Source: Rhizobium leguminosarum
GTDB taxonomy: Bacteria > Pseudomonadota > Alphaproteobacteria > Rhizobiales > Rhizobiaceae
Length of the DNA: 13,169 nt
Direction: 5' to 3'
Assembly: GCF_001652265.1 (NCBI RefSeq)
Contig: NZ_LWBS01000006.1
Coordinates: 1-13,169, forward strand
Shown: positions 6,880 through 13,169 of the stretch, in pieces
How the letters are laid out: every line of letters starts with the position of its first letter
How positions within the stretch are numbered: position 1 is the stretch's first letter
Position numbers and translations under genes: made by a program
Notes under the pieces: model-generated
Seen by the model: the letters and a program-made list of their open reading frames with translations, nothing else
The model's database searches: none
Told to the model about the DNA's origin: nothing

Positions 6880-7251
6880 ATGACGCATCCTCACGGAAGA
6901 CACGTAGTTCTCGTCGTCGAAGACGAGCCCCTGCTCATGATGATGACGGTGGACGTCGTCAAAGCGGTCGGACTGGAAGCGCTCGAGGCGACGAATGCGG
7001 ATGATGCGGTCCTCATCTTGGAAGGCAGGAGCGACATCGCCGTCGTCCTGACTGACATCGAGATGCCGGGTACGATGAATGGCCTGGCGCTGGCCGCTTC
7101 AGTCCGCGAAAGATGGCCGCTCATCGGGATCATCGTCGTGTCGGGGAGGGTGACGATCGGCAGGGACGACCTCCCTGAGTGCTGAGTGTTCTTCTCCAAA
7201 CCTTACGATGTCGACGATCTCGCTCGGACGCTGCGGCGGCTGGCCGCTTAG
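6880..7251 (+). pseudogene. Single-domain response regulator interrupted by an in-frame TGA
   Basis: The frame encodes a receiver domain: acidic pair in VVEDEP (Glu14, Asp15), phosphoacceptor Asp59 in LTDIEMPG, and IIVVSG. It reaches DLPEC and then TGA at 7183-7185, giving a 101-residue product. In the same frame, right after the stop, the rest of the domain continues perfectly: VFFSKPYDVDDLARTLRRLAA up to TAG at 7249-7251, including the conserved Lys of SKP. The interrupted site normally reads DLPEGG-(V/R)F in this family. Two G-to-T changes (ggc gga to tgc tga) would explain it, and they create a tandem ctgagtg repeat (7175-7188). Without the Lys and last helix the 101-residue form should signal poorly. 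A sequencing error is the main alternative. Confidence 0.75.
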
Positions 7252-7673
7252 CAAGCCTGAATCACAGGCGCTGCGCGAAATTAAAACACCGAATTCAGGA
7301 AGTCCGAGCGCATCACACTATATAAAGGCAACCACCCTTCTCCGGTGAGTAAAGTACTTCAGACACAGAGAGATCCTGTGACTGAACCGCGCCGGGTTTG
7401 CCGGAGGCTCCACTTTCTCAGAAGTTGGAGCCTCCGGCAAACCCGGCGCGGTTCACCGCCTTTGGAACTCTCAACGGTGAGATCGGTATCGGGAGTTGCA
7501 ATCAGCCAGATCACTTCTCGATCAAAAAATGTTGCGATGCAATATTCTGCGAGCCCCTTCTCTTGCTCTCGCTGTGCCCCTTATTGTGCGCGTGCGAACA
7601 GATCGCTTCTGCAACCCGCCGGATGAGAGACAACTTCCCAGTCCGACGTCCGGCCAGAAAGAGGATCCGATAT
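7252..7673. other. 422-bp leader region of the carbonic anhydrase operon
   Basis: No gene is supported between the interrupted receiver gene and the carbonic anhydrase. A plus-strand frame is open from 7398 into the anhydrase, but its 92 extra codons run through one arm of the palindrome and have no family resemblance. The region holds the 73-bp palindrome described separately and, at its end, the ribosome-binding site aagagga (7659-7665). No convincing -35/-10 pair was found. Confidence 0.4.
7383..7455. repeat. 73-bp palindrome: 30-bp perfect inverted repeats around 13 bases
   Basis: Left arm 7383-7412 begins tgaaccgcgccgggtttgcc. Right arm 7426-7455 is its exact reverse complement and ends in ggttca. 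The 13-base centre can itself pair in part (actt with aagt). The arms begin TGA and end TCA with a G/C-rich body, which resembles the terminal inverted repeats of IS3-group insertion sequences. The whole therefore looks like two ends joined with the interior lost, or a MITE. The flanks (gac before, ccg after) show no target duplication. As RNA it would fold into a very stable hairpin in the leader of the carbonic anhydrase/SulP operon, and it has no T-tract. Confidence 0.8.
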
Positions 7674-8378
7674 ATGGGTGATCTCCTGAAAGGTATCTCC
7701 AGTTTTCGTGGCGCCGTATTTCCCAATCATTCGGCCCTTTACGGCAAGCTGGCGCGTGAAGGCCAGCAGCCACACGCCCTAATGATATCTTGTGCCGACA
7801 GCCGCGTGATGCCGGAAACGATAACGCAGTCCGGTCCCGGCGATCTCTTCGTCTGCCGCAATGCCGGCAACATCGTTCCCCCTTTCTCCACCCTCAATGG
7901 CGGCGTCTCTTCCGCGATCGAATATGCCATCCTGGCGCTCGGCGTCAGCGACATTGTCGTCTGCGGTCACTCCGATTGCGGAGCGATGAAAGGGCTGTGC
8001 CACCCGGAAATGCTGGCACCAATGCCGAATGTCGCAGCCTGGCTGCGGCACAGCCACGCCGCCTATTCAATTGTTTGCCAAGCCTATCCCGATGATCTCT
8101 CCGAAACTGACCGCGTGCGTGCGGTAGCAATGGAAAACGTTGTCGTGCAGCTCGACCATTTAAAGACCCATCCGTCGGTGGCCGCGAAGCTTGCCACAAA
8201 CGAGATCACGCTGCACGGCTGGTTCTTCGATATCGGGACGGGTGAGGTCCAAGTCTATGACGGGGCATTGGCGAGGTTTACCGAGGTGCAGGAGGGCGAG
8301 CCGCTGCCGGTCGCAATTACAGGTCGCGACCACCCGCATGTCATGCCGCGGGTCGCCGCAACACTTGCCGGGGAGTAG
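7674..8378 (+). CDS. Beta-class carbonic anhydrase
   Basis: A 234-residue zinc enzyme that interconverts CO2 and bicarbonate in the cytoplasm. The class signature is complete: Cys40, Asp42 and Arg44 in SCADSR, and His99 and Cys102 in GHSDCGAM. Cys40, His99 and Cys102 bind zinc, and Asp42-Arg44 is the catalytic dyad. The GDLFVCRNAGNIVPP and GGVSSAIEYAILALGV segments are also typical. Length is normal. I chose ATG 7674 because aagagga lies 8 bases upstream and family homology begins there (MGDLLKGISSFR), although the frame is open further back. It overlaps nothing and is followed after 4 bp by the SulP gene, so both are almost certainly one operon supplying or trapping bicarbonate. Confidence 0.93.
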   Translation: MGDLLKGISSFRGAVFPNHSALYGKLAREGQQPHALMISCADSRVMPETITQSGPGDLFVCRNAGNIVPPFSTLNGGVSSAIEYAILALGVSDIVVCGHSDCGAMKGLCHPEMLAPMPNVAAWLRHSHAAYSIVCQAYPDDLSETDRVRAVAMENVVVQLDHLKTHPSVAAKLATNEITLHGWFFDIGTGEVQVYDGALARFTEVQEGEPLPVAITGRDHPHVMPRVAATLAGE

Positions 8379-8382
8379 TGCC

Positions 8383-9912
8383 ATGATAACCAACGGCTCC
8401 GCACTCGCGCGCGACCTCGCTTCGTCTCTGGTGGTTTTCCTTGTCGCCATTCCGCTCTGCCTGGGAATTGCGATCGCCTCCGGGGTGCCCGCAGCCATGG
8501 GCCTGATCTCCGGTATCATCGGCGGCTTGGTCGTTGGCCTGTTGGCAGGCTCGCCTCTTCAGGTCTCCGGGCCTGCCGCAGGTCTCGCGGTCATCGTTTT
8601 CGGATTCGTCGAAGAGTACGGCGTAGCCATGCTGGGTCCCGTGCTGCTCATCGTCGGCCTCCTGCAGATTCTTGCGGGTTTCCTCAAGATCGGCTCGTGG
8701 TTCAGAGCAATTTCGCCGGCCGTCGTTCATGGCATGCTGGCCGGGATCGGCATTTTGATCATCCTCGGACAGATCCATGTGCTGATGGGTGCCAAGCCTG
8801 CAGCGGGCGGCATTGAGAATATCACAGCTATCGACGAGAGCGTCGGCCGGCTAACGGGCGCCAGCGTCACCACCGAGGCGGTCGCGCTATTAGTTGGTCT
8901 CATCGCCCTCCTTGCGATGGTGTGCTGGGAGAAATTTCGCCCGAAATCACTGTCACTGGTCCCCGGAGCTTTGGTAGGTGTTGCTACCGCGACGGCGCTG
9001 ACGACCGGGCTTGAACTTCCGATTGCCCGCGTGGAAGTGCCTGCCTCTCTGGTGGAGAGCATAACCTTACCGACGGCCGCGAATTTCGCCCAGCTCGCGC
9101 AACCGGGCATCGTCTTGCTGACCCTGATGATTGCCGTCATTGCCAGCGCCGAAACCCTTCTCTCGGCGGCGGCCGTCGACCGGATGCACGACGGAAAGCG
9201 TACTCGCTTCAACAAGGAACTATTCGCCCAGGGCGTCGGTAACGGTCTTTGCGGATTGCTCGGGGCATTGCCCATCACCGGTGTCATCGTCCGCTCATCA
9301 GCCAATATCCAGGCCGGAGCCCGCACGCGCACCTCGGCAATATTGCATGGCGTATGGATCCTGGCCCTGGTGGCGCTTCTGCCGGGGGTGCTGGCAATGG
9401 TGCCCTTGACGGCGCTCGCCGCTGTACTCCTGGTCACCGGCTGGCGGCTCATCAGTCTCCACCATGTGCGTCACTTGTTCGAGCACCATGGTCTCGTGCC
9501 GGTCGGAATCTGGGCAGTGACGGTGGCCATGGTCGTCCTGCAAGATTTGCTGGTCGGCGTGGCGCTCGGCCTTGCGCTGTCGATTCTGGAAATTCTCCCC
9601 TATCTGCGCCGAAAGCTTGTGATCAGGCACTCTGAGGTCGACGACGAAATTCATGTCCGTTTGCGCGGAGCGGTCACCTGCAGGGACGTGCCGGCGTTAC
9701 TCAGCACGTTCGAAGGGCTACCCGACGGCCGCAAAGTCAATATCATTGGCAAACACCTGTTTTACATGGATCACACCAGCGCTGAGACGATTAGCGAATG
9801 GCTCCGGCGCGAGACGAAATCTGGCCGAATCGTCGAGATCCACGCGCCGCCGGCGGCCCGTCATCCCCGCCTGAAGCCGCTATTTGCACGGCTCTCCGCC
9901 GAAGCCGCCTGA
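8383..9912 (+). CDS. SulP-family inorganic anion (probable bicarbonate) transporter with STAS domain
   Basis: A 509-residue inner-membrane transporter of the SulP/SLC26 family. The N-terminal helix region reads DLASSLVVFLVAIPLCLGIA. It is followed by the substrate-site motif GSPLQVSGPAAGL (57-69), about a dozen hydrophobic helices, and a cytoplasmic STAS domain from about residue 423 (IHVRLRGAVTCRDVPALL through FYMDHTSAETISEWL). SulP proteins move sulfate, bicarbonate or other anions, usually with Na+ or H+. Direct linkage to a carbonic anhydrase argues for bicarbonate, as in BicA-like and fused SulP-anhydrase systems; this is inference from context. The ATG at 8383 follows the anhydrase stop by 4 bp, with ggggag inside the end of the upstream gene, consistent with coupled translation. 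A strong hairpin follows the stop. Confidence 0.92.
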   Translation: MITNGSALARDLASSLVVFLVAIPLCLGIAIASGVPAAMGLISGIIGGLVVGLLAGSPLQVSGPAAGLAVIVFGFVEEYGVAMLGPVLLIVGLLQILAGFLKIGSWFRAISPAVVHGMLAGIGILIILGQIHVLMGAKPAAGGIENITAIDESVGRLTGASVTTEAVALLVGLIALLAMVCWEKFRPKSLSLVPGALVGVATATALTTGLELPIARVEVPASLVESITLPTAANFAQLAQPGIVLLTLMIAVIASAETLLSAAAVDRMHDGKRTRFNKELFAQGVGNGLCGLLGALPITGVIVRSSANIQAGARTRTSAILHGVWILALVALLPGVLAMVPLTALAAVLLVTGWRLISLHHVRHLFEHHGLVPVGIWAVTVAMVVLQDLLVGVALGLALSILEILPYLRRKLVIRHSEVDDEIHVRLRGAVTCRDVPALLSTFEGLPDGRKVNIIGKHLFYMDHTSAETISEWLRRETKSGRIVEIHAPPAARHPRLKPLFARLSAEAA

Positions 9913-9918
9913 TCGTTT

Positions 9919-9947
9919 GCGGGAGAGCAATTCAATTGCTCTCCCGC
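9919..9947 (+). terminator. Hairpin terminator of the carbonic anhydrase/SulP operon
   Basis: Two perfect 14-base arms (gcgggagagcaatt and its complement) are separated by a single base, starting 6 bp after the SulP stop codon. The folded form would be a stem of about 12 bp with a tiny loop. There is no T-tract downstream, so it may act as a processing or 3'-stabilising hairpin rather than a classic intrinsic terminator. Confidence 0.65.
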
Positions 9948-10084
9948 CTCGCAGCCCCGAGCCACAATCCAAAACCGTCGCTCTCGTATTCCTTCGTCGA
10001 AGTCTGAGCTTGACGATCTCAATAACACAGTGCCTAGCGACGGATTCGTTTCGCTCACACGATCTCGCCGTCCTGCGAGGCCGA

Positions 10085-10537
10085 CTATTCGTTGAGAAAC
10101 TGTCTGACCAGCTTGATCAAGGCGTCCGCCAGGTAGGGCTTTTGCAACCAGCCGATCGGCGAGGCCGCCGCAGCTCTTTTGCGCGTTTCGGGATCGGCGT
10201 GGGCGGAGGCGAAGATCGAGCGGACGCCGAGGGTGGCGTACAATTCGACCGCCGCTTGGATGCCATCCGTGCGATCCGCCAGTCGGATGTCCATGATCGC
10301 AAGAGCGGGGCTGCCTGCTGCTGCGATGGACATCGCCTCGCTGGCCGTCGCGGCAATGCCGATGACGTCAAACCCCGCGTCGCGCAGGCGGTTTTCCAGC
10401 TCGAGCGCTATAAGATACTCATCCTCCACGATGAGAATGCGTGACGGCGTTTCAACACCTGCCGCTTGCTTGTTCTTATCCGCGGCTCCTGCATCGGCGC
10501 CGTTGGTCTCATTTGCGGATGGTTCGATGCGGGTCAT
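10085..10537 (-). CDS. Single-domain response regulator (CheY-like), partner of the adjacent kinase
   Basis: A 150-residue cytoplasmic protein with one receiver domain and no output domain. The domain spans about residues 33-149: ILIVEDEYLIALELE with the acidic pair Glu38-Asp39, phosphoacceptor Asp83 in AIMDIRLADRTDGI, the switch position Ser111 in FASAHAD, and Lys133 in LQKPY. All functional residues are present. The first 32 residues are an Ala/Asn/Thr-rich, probably disordered tail; no alternative start within the domain fits. It starts 15 bp after the kinase stop with no clear Shine-Dalgarno sequence, so translation is probably coupled. Receiver-only regulators paired with HWE/HisKA_2 kinases in alphaproteobacteria often pass phosphate into the PhyR-NepR-EcfG stress cascade; here this is inference. 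Confidence 0.9.
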   Translation of the reverse strand: MTRIEPSANETNGADAGAADKNKQAAGVETPSRILIVEDEYLIALELENRLRDAGFDVIGIAATASEAMSIAAAGSPALAIMDIRLADRTDGIQAAVELYATLGVRSIFASAHADPETRKRAAAASPIGWLQKPYLADALIKLVRQFLNE

Positions 10538-10552
10538 GGAGCGAGGCTATTT

Positions 10553-11953
10553 TTAGTTGTAGGATTGTTCCGGGAATCGCACGGTGCACGTCGCTCCCCG
10601 CCCTGGAGCAACTGAGAACGAGCCACGCAGTTGCCGAACCAGACCGGATATGAGTCCGGTTCCGGAGGAGCGCCGGCCCGTGTCCGTGAAATCGAAGCCA
10701 GGACCCCGGTCGCGGACCGTGAGGACGTATTCACCGTCCGCACGCATCAGAGATATCCAGATTTCACATCTGCCGGAATCGTCGCAGCCATGCTTTGCGG
10801 CATTCGTGAGCAACTCGTTGAGAACCAGAGCCAGAGGCATCGTAACCTCGTTCAGTAGGTATCCGGCGTCGACCTCGACGTGGACCGTGACGTCTTTCGA
10901 GAACCCCTGTCTGGCGCTGTCGCACACCGCCCTGACGAAATCACGCGCATCCACCCCGGTTCGATCATGCTCGGTATAAAGAACCTGTTGAGCAGCGGCC
11001 ATGGCCCCGACACGCTGGGCTGCATCACCCAGAACAGCGCGCGCATCAACGCTGTTGCTCTCGCGTTCGGCCGAACGGATCAAGGCGTAGAGCATCGTCA
11101 TGTTGTTCTTAACCCGATGATTGAGCTCGTCGAGGAAAACACGCTGATTGCTCTCGGCTAACTTCCGGTCGCTGATGTCGACCAGCATGTTCACGGCACC
11201 TACGAGATCGCCGTCCTCATTCTGCATAGGCGTCGGGAAGGGGAGGAACGGAAACATCGAGCCATCGGGGCGCTGTGCCATTGCTTCCACGCCGCGCACA
11301 GGCCGATTTTCCTTAAGAGCTATCGCCATCGGACATTCCTCATGCGGGAGTGGCTGCCCGTCCGCCGTGAACAGCCGATATGTCACACACCATTCATCTT
11401 CTCCAACGATCGGCTCCCTGCCGGCCAATTCGGCGGCCGCGCGGTTGAAGTAGGTAATCTTGCCTTGCGCGTCGGTGGTGTAGATGGCCGCGGGAAGAGC
11501 TTCGAGTATCCGATGCGTTTCCTCGTCCTTGCGCCCAACCTGGCGCCTTGCTCGAACGATTTCCGAAACATCCGTGGTGAAGCAGCGGGTGTTGATGAAC
11601 TCACCGTCTCGAAACAGGGCGCTGGAGGTGATCTCGACATCCTTGACAGTGCCATCCTTGGCGAGCATTCGGGACGGAAAACGGATGAGCTTTTCACCCG
11701 CCGCGAGGCGTGTCAGCATCTCGCTTATCGCGTCCACGTCTGCGTGAAACTCTGAGATCTTGCGCCCGACATATTCGTCGGCACTGTAGCCAAGCATATC
11801 CAGTTCGGCCTGATTAGCGAGCAGGATCGTGCCGTCCGCACCGACCAGATGCAGAGCTAGGGCGCCGTTTTCAAAGAAATCCTCGTAATCTTCCAGAAAA
11901 ATACCAGTTGGAGCGACAACAGAATTGTAACTCGCCATCTCGACGTCGGCCAT
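10553..11953 (-). CDS. PAS-PAS sensor histidine kinase of the HWE/HisKA_2 type
   Basis: A 466-residue soluble kinase without membrane helices, so it senses a cytoplasmic signal. PAS 1 covers about residues 20-135 (ALHLVGADGTILLANQAELD). PAS 2 covers about 145-265 (IYTTDAQGKITYFNRAAAEL, ending VDISDRK). The phosphoacceptor region is FLDELNHRVKNNM with His279. The ATPase domain has NELLTNAAKHG (N box, Asn384), DRGPGF (415-420) and GTGLISGLV (431-439). HRVKNN and the short ATPase domain place it in the HWE/HisKA_2 group common in rhizobia. No heme- or flavin-binding Cys motif (NCRFLQ) is present, so it is not a LOV sensor. The ATG at 11953 has gaggggag 9 bases upstream. It is the first gene of an operon with the receiver-only regulator and lies behind an EcfG-type promoter. 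Confidence 0.92.
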   Translation of the reverse strand: MADVEMASYNSVVAPTGIFLEDYEDFFENGALALHLVGADGTILLANQAELDMLGYSADEYVGRKISEFHADVDAISEMLTRLAAGEKLIRFPSRMLAKDGTVKDVEITSSALFRDGEFINTRCFTTDVSEIVRARRQVGRKDEETHRILEALPAAIYTTDAQGKITYFNRAAAELAGREPIVGEDEWCVTYRLFTADGQPLPHEECPMAIALKENRPVRGVEAMAQRPDGSMFPFLPFPTPMQNEDGDLVGAVNMLVDISDRKLAESNQRVFLDELNHRVKNNMTMLYALIRSAERESNSVDARAVLGDAAQRVGAMAAAQQVLYTEHDRTGVDARDFVRAVCDSARQGFSKDVTVHVEVDAGYLLNEVTMPLALVLNELLTNAAKHGCDDSGRCEIWISLMRADGEYVLTVRDRGPGFDFTDTGRRSSGTGLISGLVRQLRGSFSVAPGRGATCTVRFPEQSYN

Positions 11954-11995
11954 CGATCTCTGCTCCCCTCGAATGACATCAATTTAACTTTGCAA

Positions 11996-12020
11996 AACTC
12001 AGCGCAGTTATTTTGGTTCC
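11996..12020 (-). promoter_or_regulatory. Candidate EcfG promoter of the kinase-regulator operon
   Basis: The minus strand reads GGAAC (12020-12016), 16 bases, then AGTT (11999-11996), which matches the EcfG/RpoE2 pattern GGAAC-N16/17-cGTT with one mismatch. It lies 43 bp before the kinase start codon, so the leader would be about 35 bases and contain the ribosome-binding site. Position and sequence agree well, and general-stress-response kinases are often under EcfG control. Confidence 0.5.
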
Positions 12021-12440
12021 TTCCGGAAATTGAAAAATTCCTATTTCGGAGCGCCGCAACTGATACCCCGGATACGGTCCCATCGTGTTCGTAGTGGCGC
12101 CGACAGAGCACGCACGATGCTGGTGTCGGAGAGAGACGACAGCTCTACGCGACCATCGCTGCGGTTACTCCGATTGCACGGAGCGCCCGACCGCATCCAG
12201 TCGATGCGGCGCGCACGCGGCGGCTGCGACATCTTTTCGGGATGCGGCGTCCTCGGCGTCGACTATCTCGGCGACTCTTTAGACTCGCCGTCTACGCGCG
12301 AGCATCGGCAGGAAGCTATCGAACCGTCTGATATCGATTCGAAGCGTTGCACCGAGCCAGCCTCGCATCTGTTCGTCCCCTCATTGGTGCGGTTACTCAA
12401 CCGCTTTCAGGCAACCGTCTTCTTTCCTCAGCCCTGTCTG
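12021..12440. other. 420-bp stretch without a supported gene
   Basis: Plus-strand frames are open for up to 145 codons (12030-12467), but their composition is arginine- and serine-rich, no family motif appears, and the end overlaps the alpha-CTD-like gene on the opposite strand. I see only chance open frames in GC-rich DNA, plus a short 6-bp-stem hairpin around 12269-12290 (cggcga, 10-base loop, tcgccg). It may hold decayed coding sequence that cannot be recognised by eye. Confidence 0.3.
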
Positions 12441-12647
12441 TCACACTCCGGTCTGAGCCGGCATTGATTGCGCTCGTGCGCACAAGATCTTATTCAACGC
12501 CAGGAGGTTGACGTTTGGCAGACGCAGTATCTCCACCTCCGTCAGCCCCCGGAAGTCGCTTATGCTATGAAAACCCGCACTGCGGAGCCCGTTTAGGGTG
12601 GCTCGTCTGAGGCCGAGGCTTAGAAGGCTGTCGTCATAATCACTCAT
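12441..12647 (-). CDS. Stand-alone RNA polymerase alpha C-terminal-domain-like helix-hairpin-helix protein
   Basis: A 68-residue protein that consists almost only of an alpha-CTD-like fold: LGLRRATLNGLRSAGFHSIS (11-30), then DFRGLTEVEILRLPNVNLLALNKIL (31-55). The order of helices, the Asn at 19, the TEVEILRLPN segment and the closing LNKI helix follow the RpoA C-terminal domain (which reads NCLK, TEVELLKTPN, GKKSLxEI). The residues that contact UP-element DNA in RpoA (Gly-Lys-Lys-Ser) are replaced by Asn-Leu-Leu-Ala, so RpoA-like DNA binding is doubtful. There is no RpoA N-terminal assembly domain. The frame also allows an ATG 15 bases upstream (12662); I chose 12647 because the domain starts there. 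The ribosome-binding site is weak (gagatg). Confidence 0.6.
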   Translation of the reverse strand: MSDYDDSLLSLGLRRATLNGLRSAGFHSISDFRGLTEVEILRLPNVNLLALNKILCARAQSMPAQTGV

Positions 12648-12743
12648 GCCGCATCTCAGCATGACGTCGCTCCCGAGGCCACTAGCAGATATGCGGATTG
12701 AGTTTTGTTGGCTGGCATCACGGGCTCGTGGCCAACATGCGGT

Positions 12744-13037
12744 TCACGCGTGCCGCCATACCTTGATCGCGGAGATCACGAGGATCAAGGCAAGACTTGG
12801 CAGCAGTACGACACTCGGCACCATGCCGAGGAGCTGTCCTCCGATAAACGCGCCAAGGATCGATCCAAGGGCCATGACGAGCAGGAACATCCGGTTGTTT
12901 CTGATAACGGCAAAGCTTTGATCACAGCTGTAGCGGGTAAAGCCGACGATCATTGTCGGCAGGCTCACCGCCAGAGACAGACTTCCGGCGAGCTTGATGT
13001 CCGCTCCGAACACAAGGATGAGGGTTGGTATTAGCCC
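12744..13037 (-). pseudogene. TauE/SafE-family (DUF81) membrane exporter, 5'-truncated
   Basis: The C-terminal half of a sulfite/organosulfonate exporter-like membrane protein (full members have about 250-270 residues). Homology starts at LIPTLILVFGADIKLAGSLS and runs through LAVSLPTMIVGFTRYS, a GSILGAFIGGQLLG helix, and the last helix to IKVWRHA. The preceding GGE(L)-type first half is missing. The frame itself stays open to the window edge, but from 13038 onward the translation (ending CYAPSGRTEKSG) is unlike the family. An ATG at 13013 could start an 89-residue product, but it would keep only about three helices. The break coincides with a sequence resembling a transposon end, described under findings. 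Confidence 0.7.
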
Positions 13038-13169
13038 GCTTTTCTCAGTGCGCCCCGACGGCGCGTAACACCAGTGGAGGAAGGTTCCACCCAGATAATT
13101 GTCGATAGGTCTGGTAGCTGACGAGCGGCTTGGCAGGGTAACCGGCCGGGCCGAAGCCTCGTGACAAAG
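13038..13169. other. Unassigned sequence beyond the TauE break, to the window edge
   Basis: All three minus-strand frames are largely open here and none shows a family I can name. One ends LSGWNLPPLVLRAVGAH followed by a stop near 13049, which could be the C terminus of another gene that runs in from beyond the window. The segment is too short to decide. Confidence 0.2.

Noticed and set aside
6880..7251. TGA in the receiver gene as a selenocysteine codon
   Set aside because: Receiver domains have no selenoprotein members, the position is normally Gly, and no selenocysteine insertion hairpin is evident after the codon.
7398..7673. 92-codon N-terminal extension of the carbonic anhydrase
   Set aside because: It is translated from the palindrome and leader, has no family match, and the internal ATG at 7674 has a good ribosome-binding site and normal family length.
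12158..12398. Short repeated string tgcggttactc in the non-coding stretch
   Set aside because: Only two 11-base copies about 230 bp apart, with no flanking similarity; probably chance.
12030..12467. 145-codon plus-strand open frame
   Set aside because: Arginine/serine-rich composition, no motif, no ribosome-binding site, and overlap with the better supported alpha-CTD-like gene on the other strand.

Overview
The window is GC-rich DNA from an alphaproteobacterium, most likely a member of the Rhizobiales. The protein families point that way: an HWE/HisKA_2-type sensor kinase paired with a receiver-only response regulator, DUF2188 and GFA-type small proteins, and GGAAC-type EcfG promoter candidates. 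It reads as an accessory or plastic segment. Several genes are intact, but at least six are truncated or interrupted, and the left edge is the end of an insertion sequence. No rRNA, tRNA, CRISPR array or phage genes were seen.

Layout. 1-127: terminal hairpin and tandem repeats that look like the right end of an IS21-family element. It abuts a 5'-truncated CPA1 Na+(K+)/H+ antiporter (128-1009, +). 1071-1583 (-): a small exported protein of unknown function with a possible EcfG promoter, followed upstream by a sensor-protein scrap (1837-1989, +). 2023-4079 (-): a transglutaminase-like protease and an AI-2E/PerM-family membrane protein. 4080-4684 holds no convincing gene. 4685-5713 (+): a PHB-depolymerase/feruloyl-esterase-like serine esterase. 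5754-5933 (-): a truncated GFA enzyme. 5946-6203 (-): a DUF2188 protein. 6477-7251: two divergent damaged receiver-domain genes, one missing its N-terminal part and one with an in-frame TGA. 7383-7455: a near-perfect palindrome resembling two IS ends joined head to head. 7674-9912 (+): a beta-carbonic anhydrase and SulP transporter operon closed by a strong hairpin. 10085-11953 (-): a PAS-PAS histidine kinase and receiver operon with an EcfG-type promoter. 12441-12647 (-): a stand-alone RNA polymerase alpha-CTD-like helix-hairpin-helix protein. 12744-13037 (-): the 3' half of a TauE/SafE exporter.

How the genes fit together. Two units look functional as units. The carbonic anhydrase and SulP genes are 4 bp apart and should couple anion (bicarbonate) uptake to CO2/HCO3- interconversion. 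The kinase and response regulator are 15 bp apart and form a phosphorelay, probably within the general stress response if the promoter call is right. The rest is a patchwork of single genes and fragments. I found no clearly new defence or biosynthetic system. The items most worth checking are the stand-alone alpha-CTD-like protein, the palindromic mini-element ahead of the carbonic anhydrase operon, the receiver gene with an in-frame TGA, and the promoter of the sensor kinase. All family assignments were made by eye from motifs; no database search was run.
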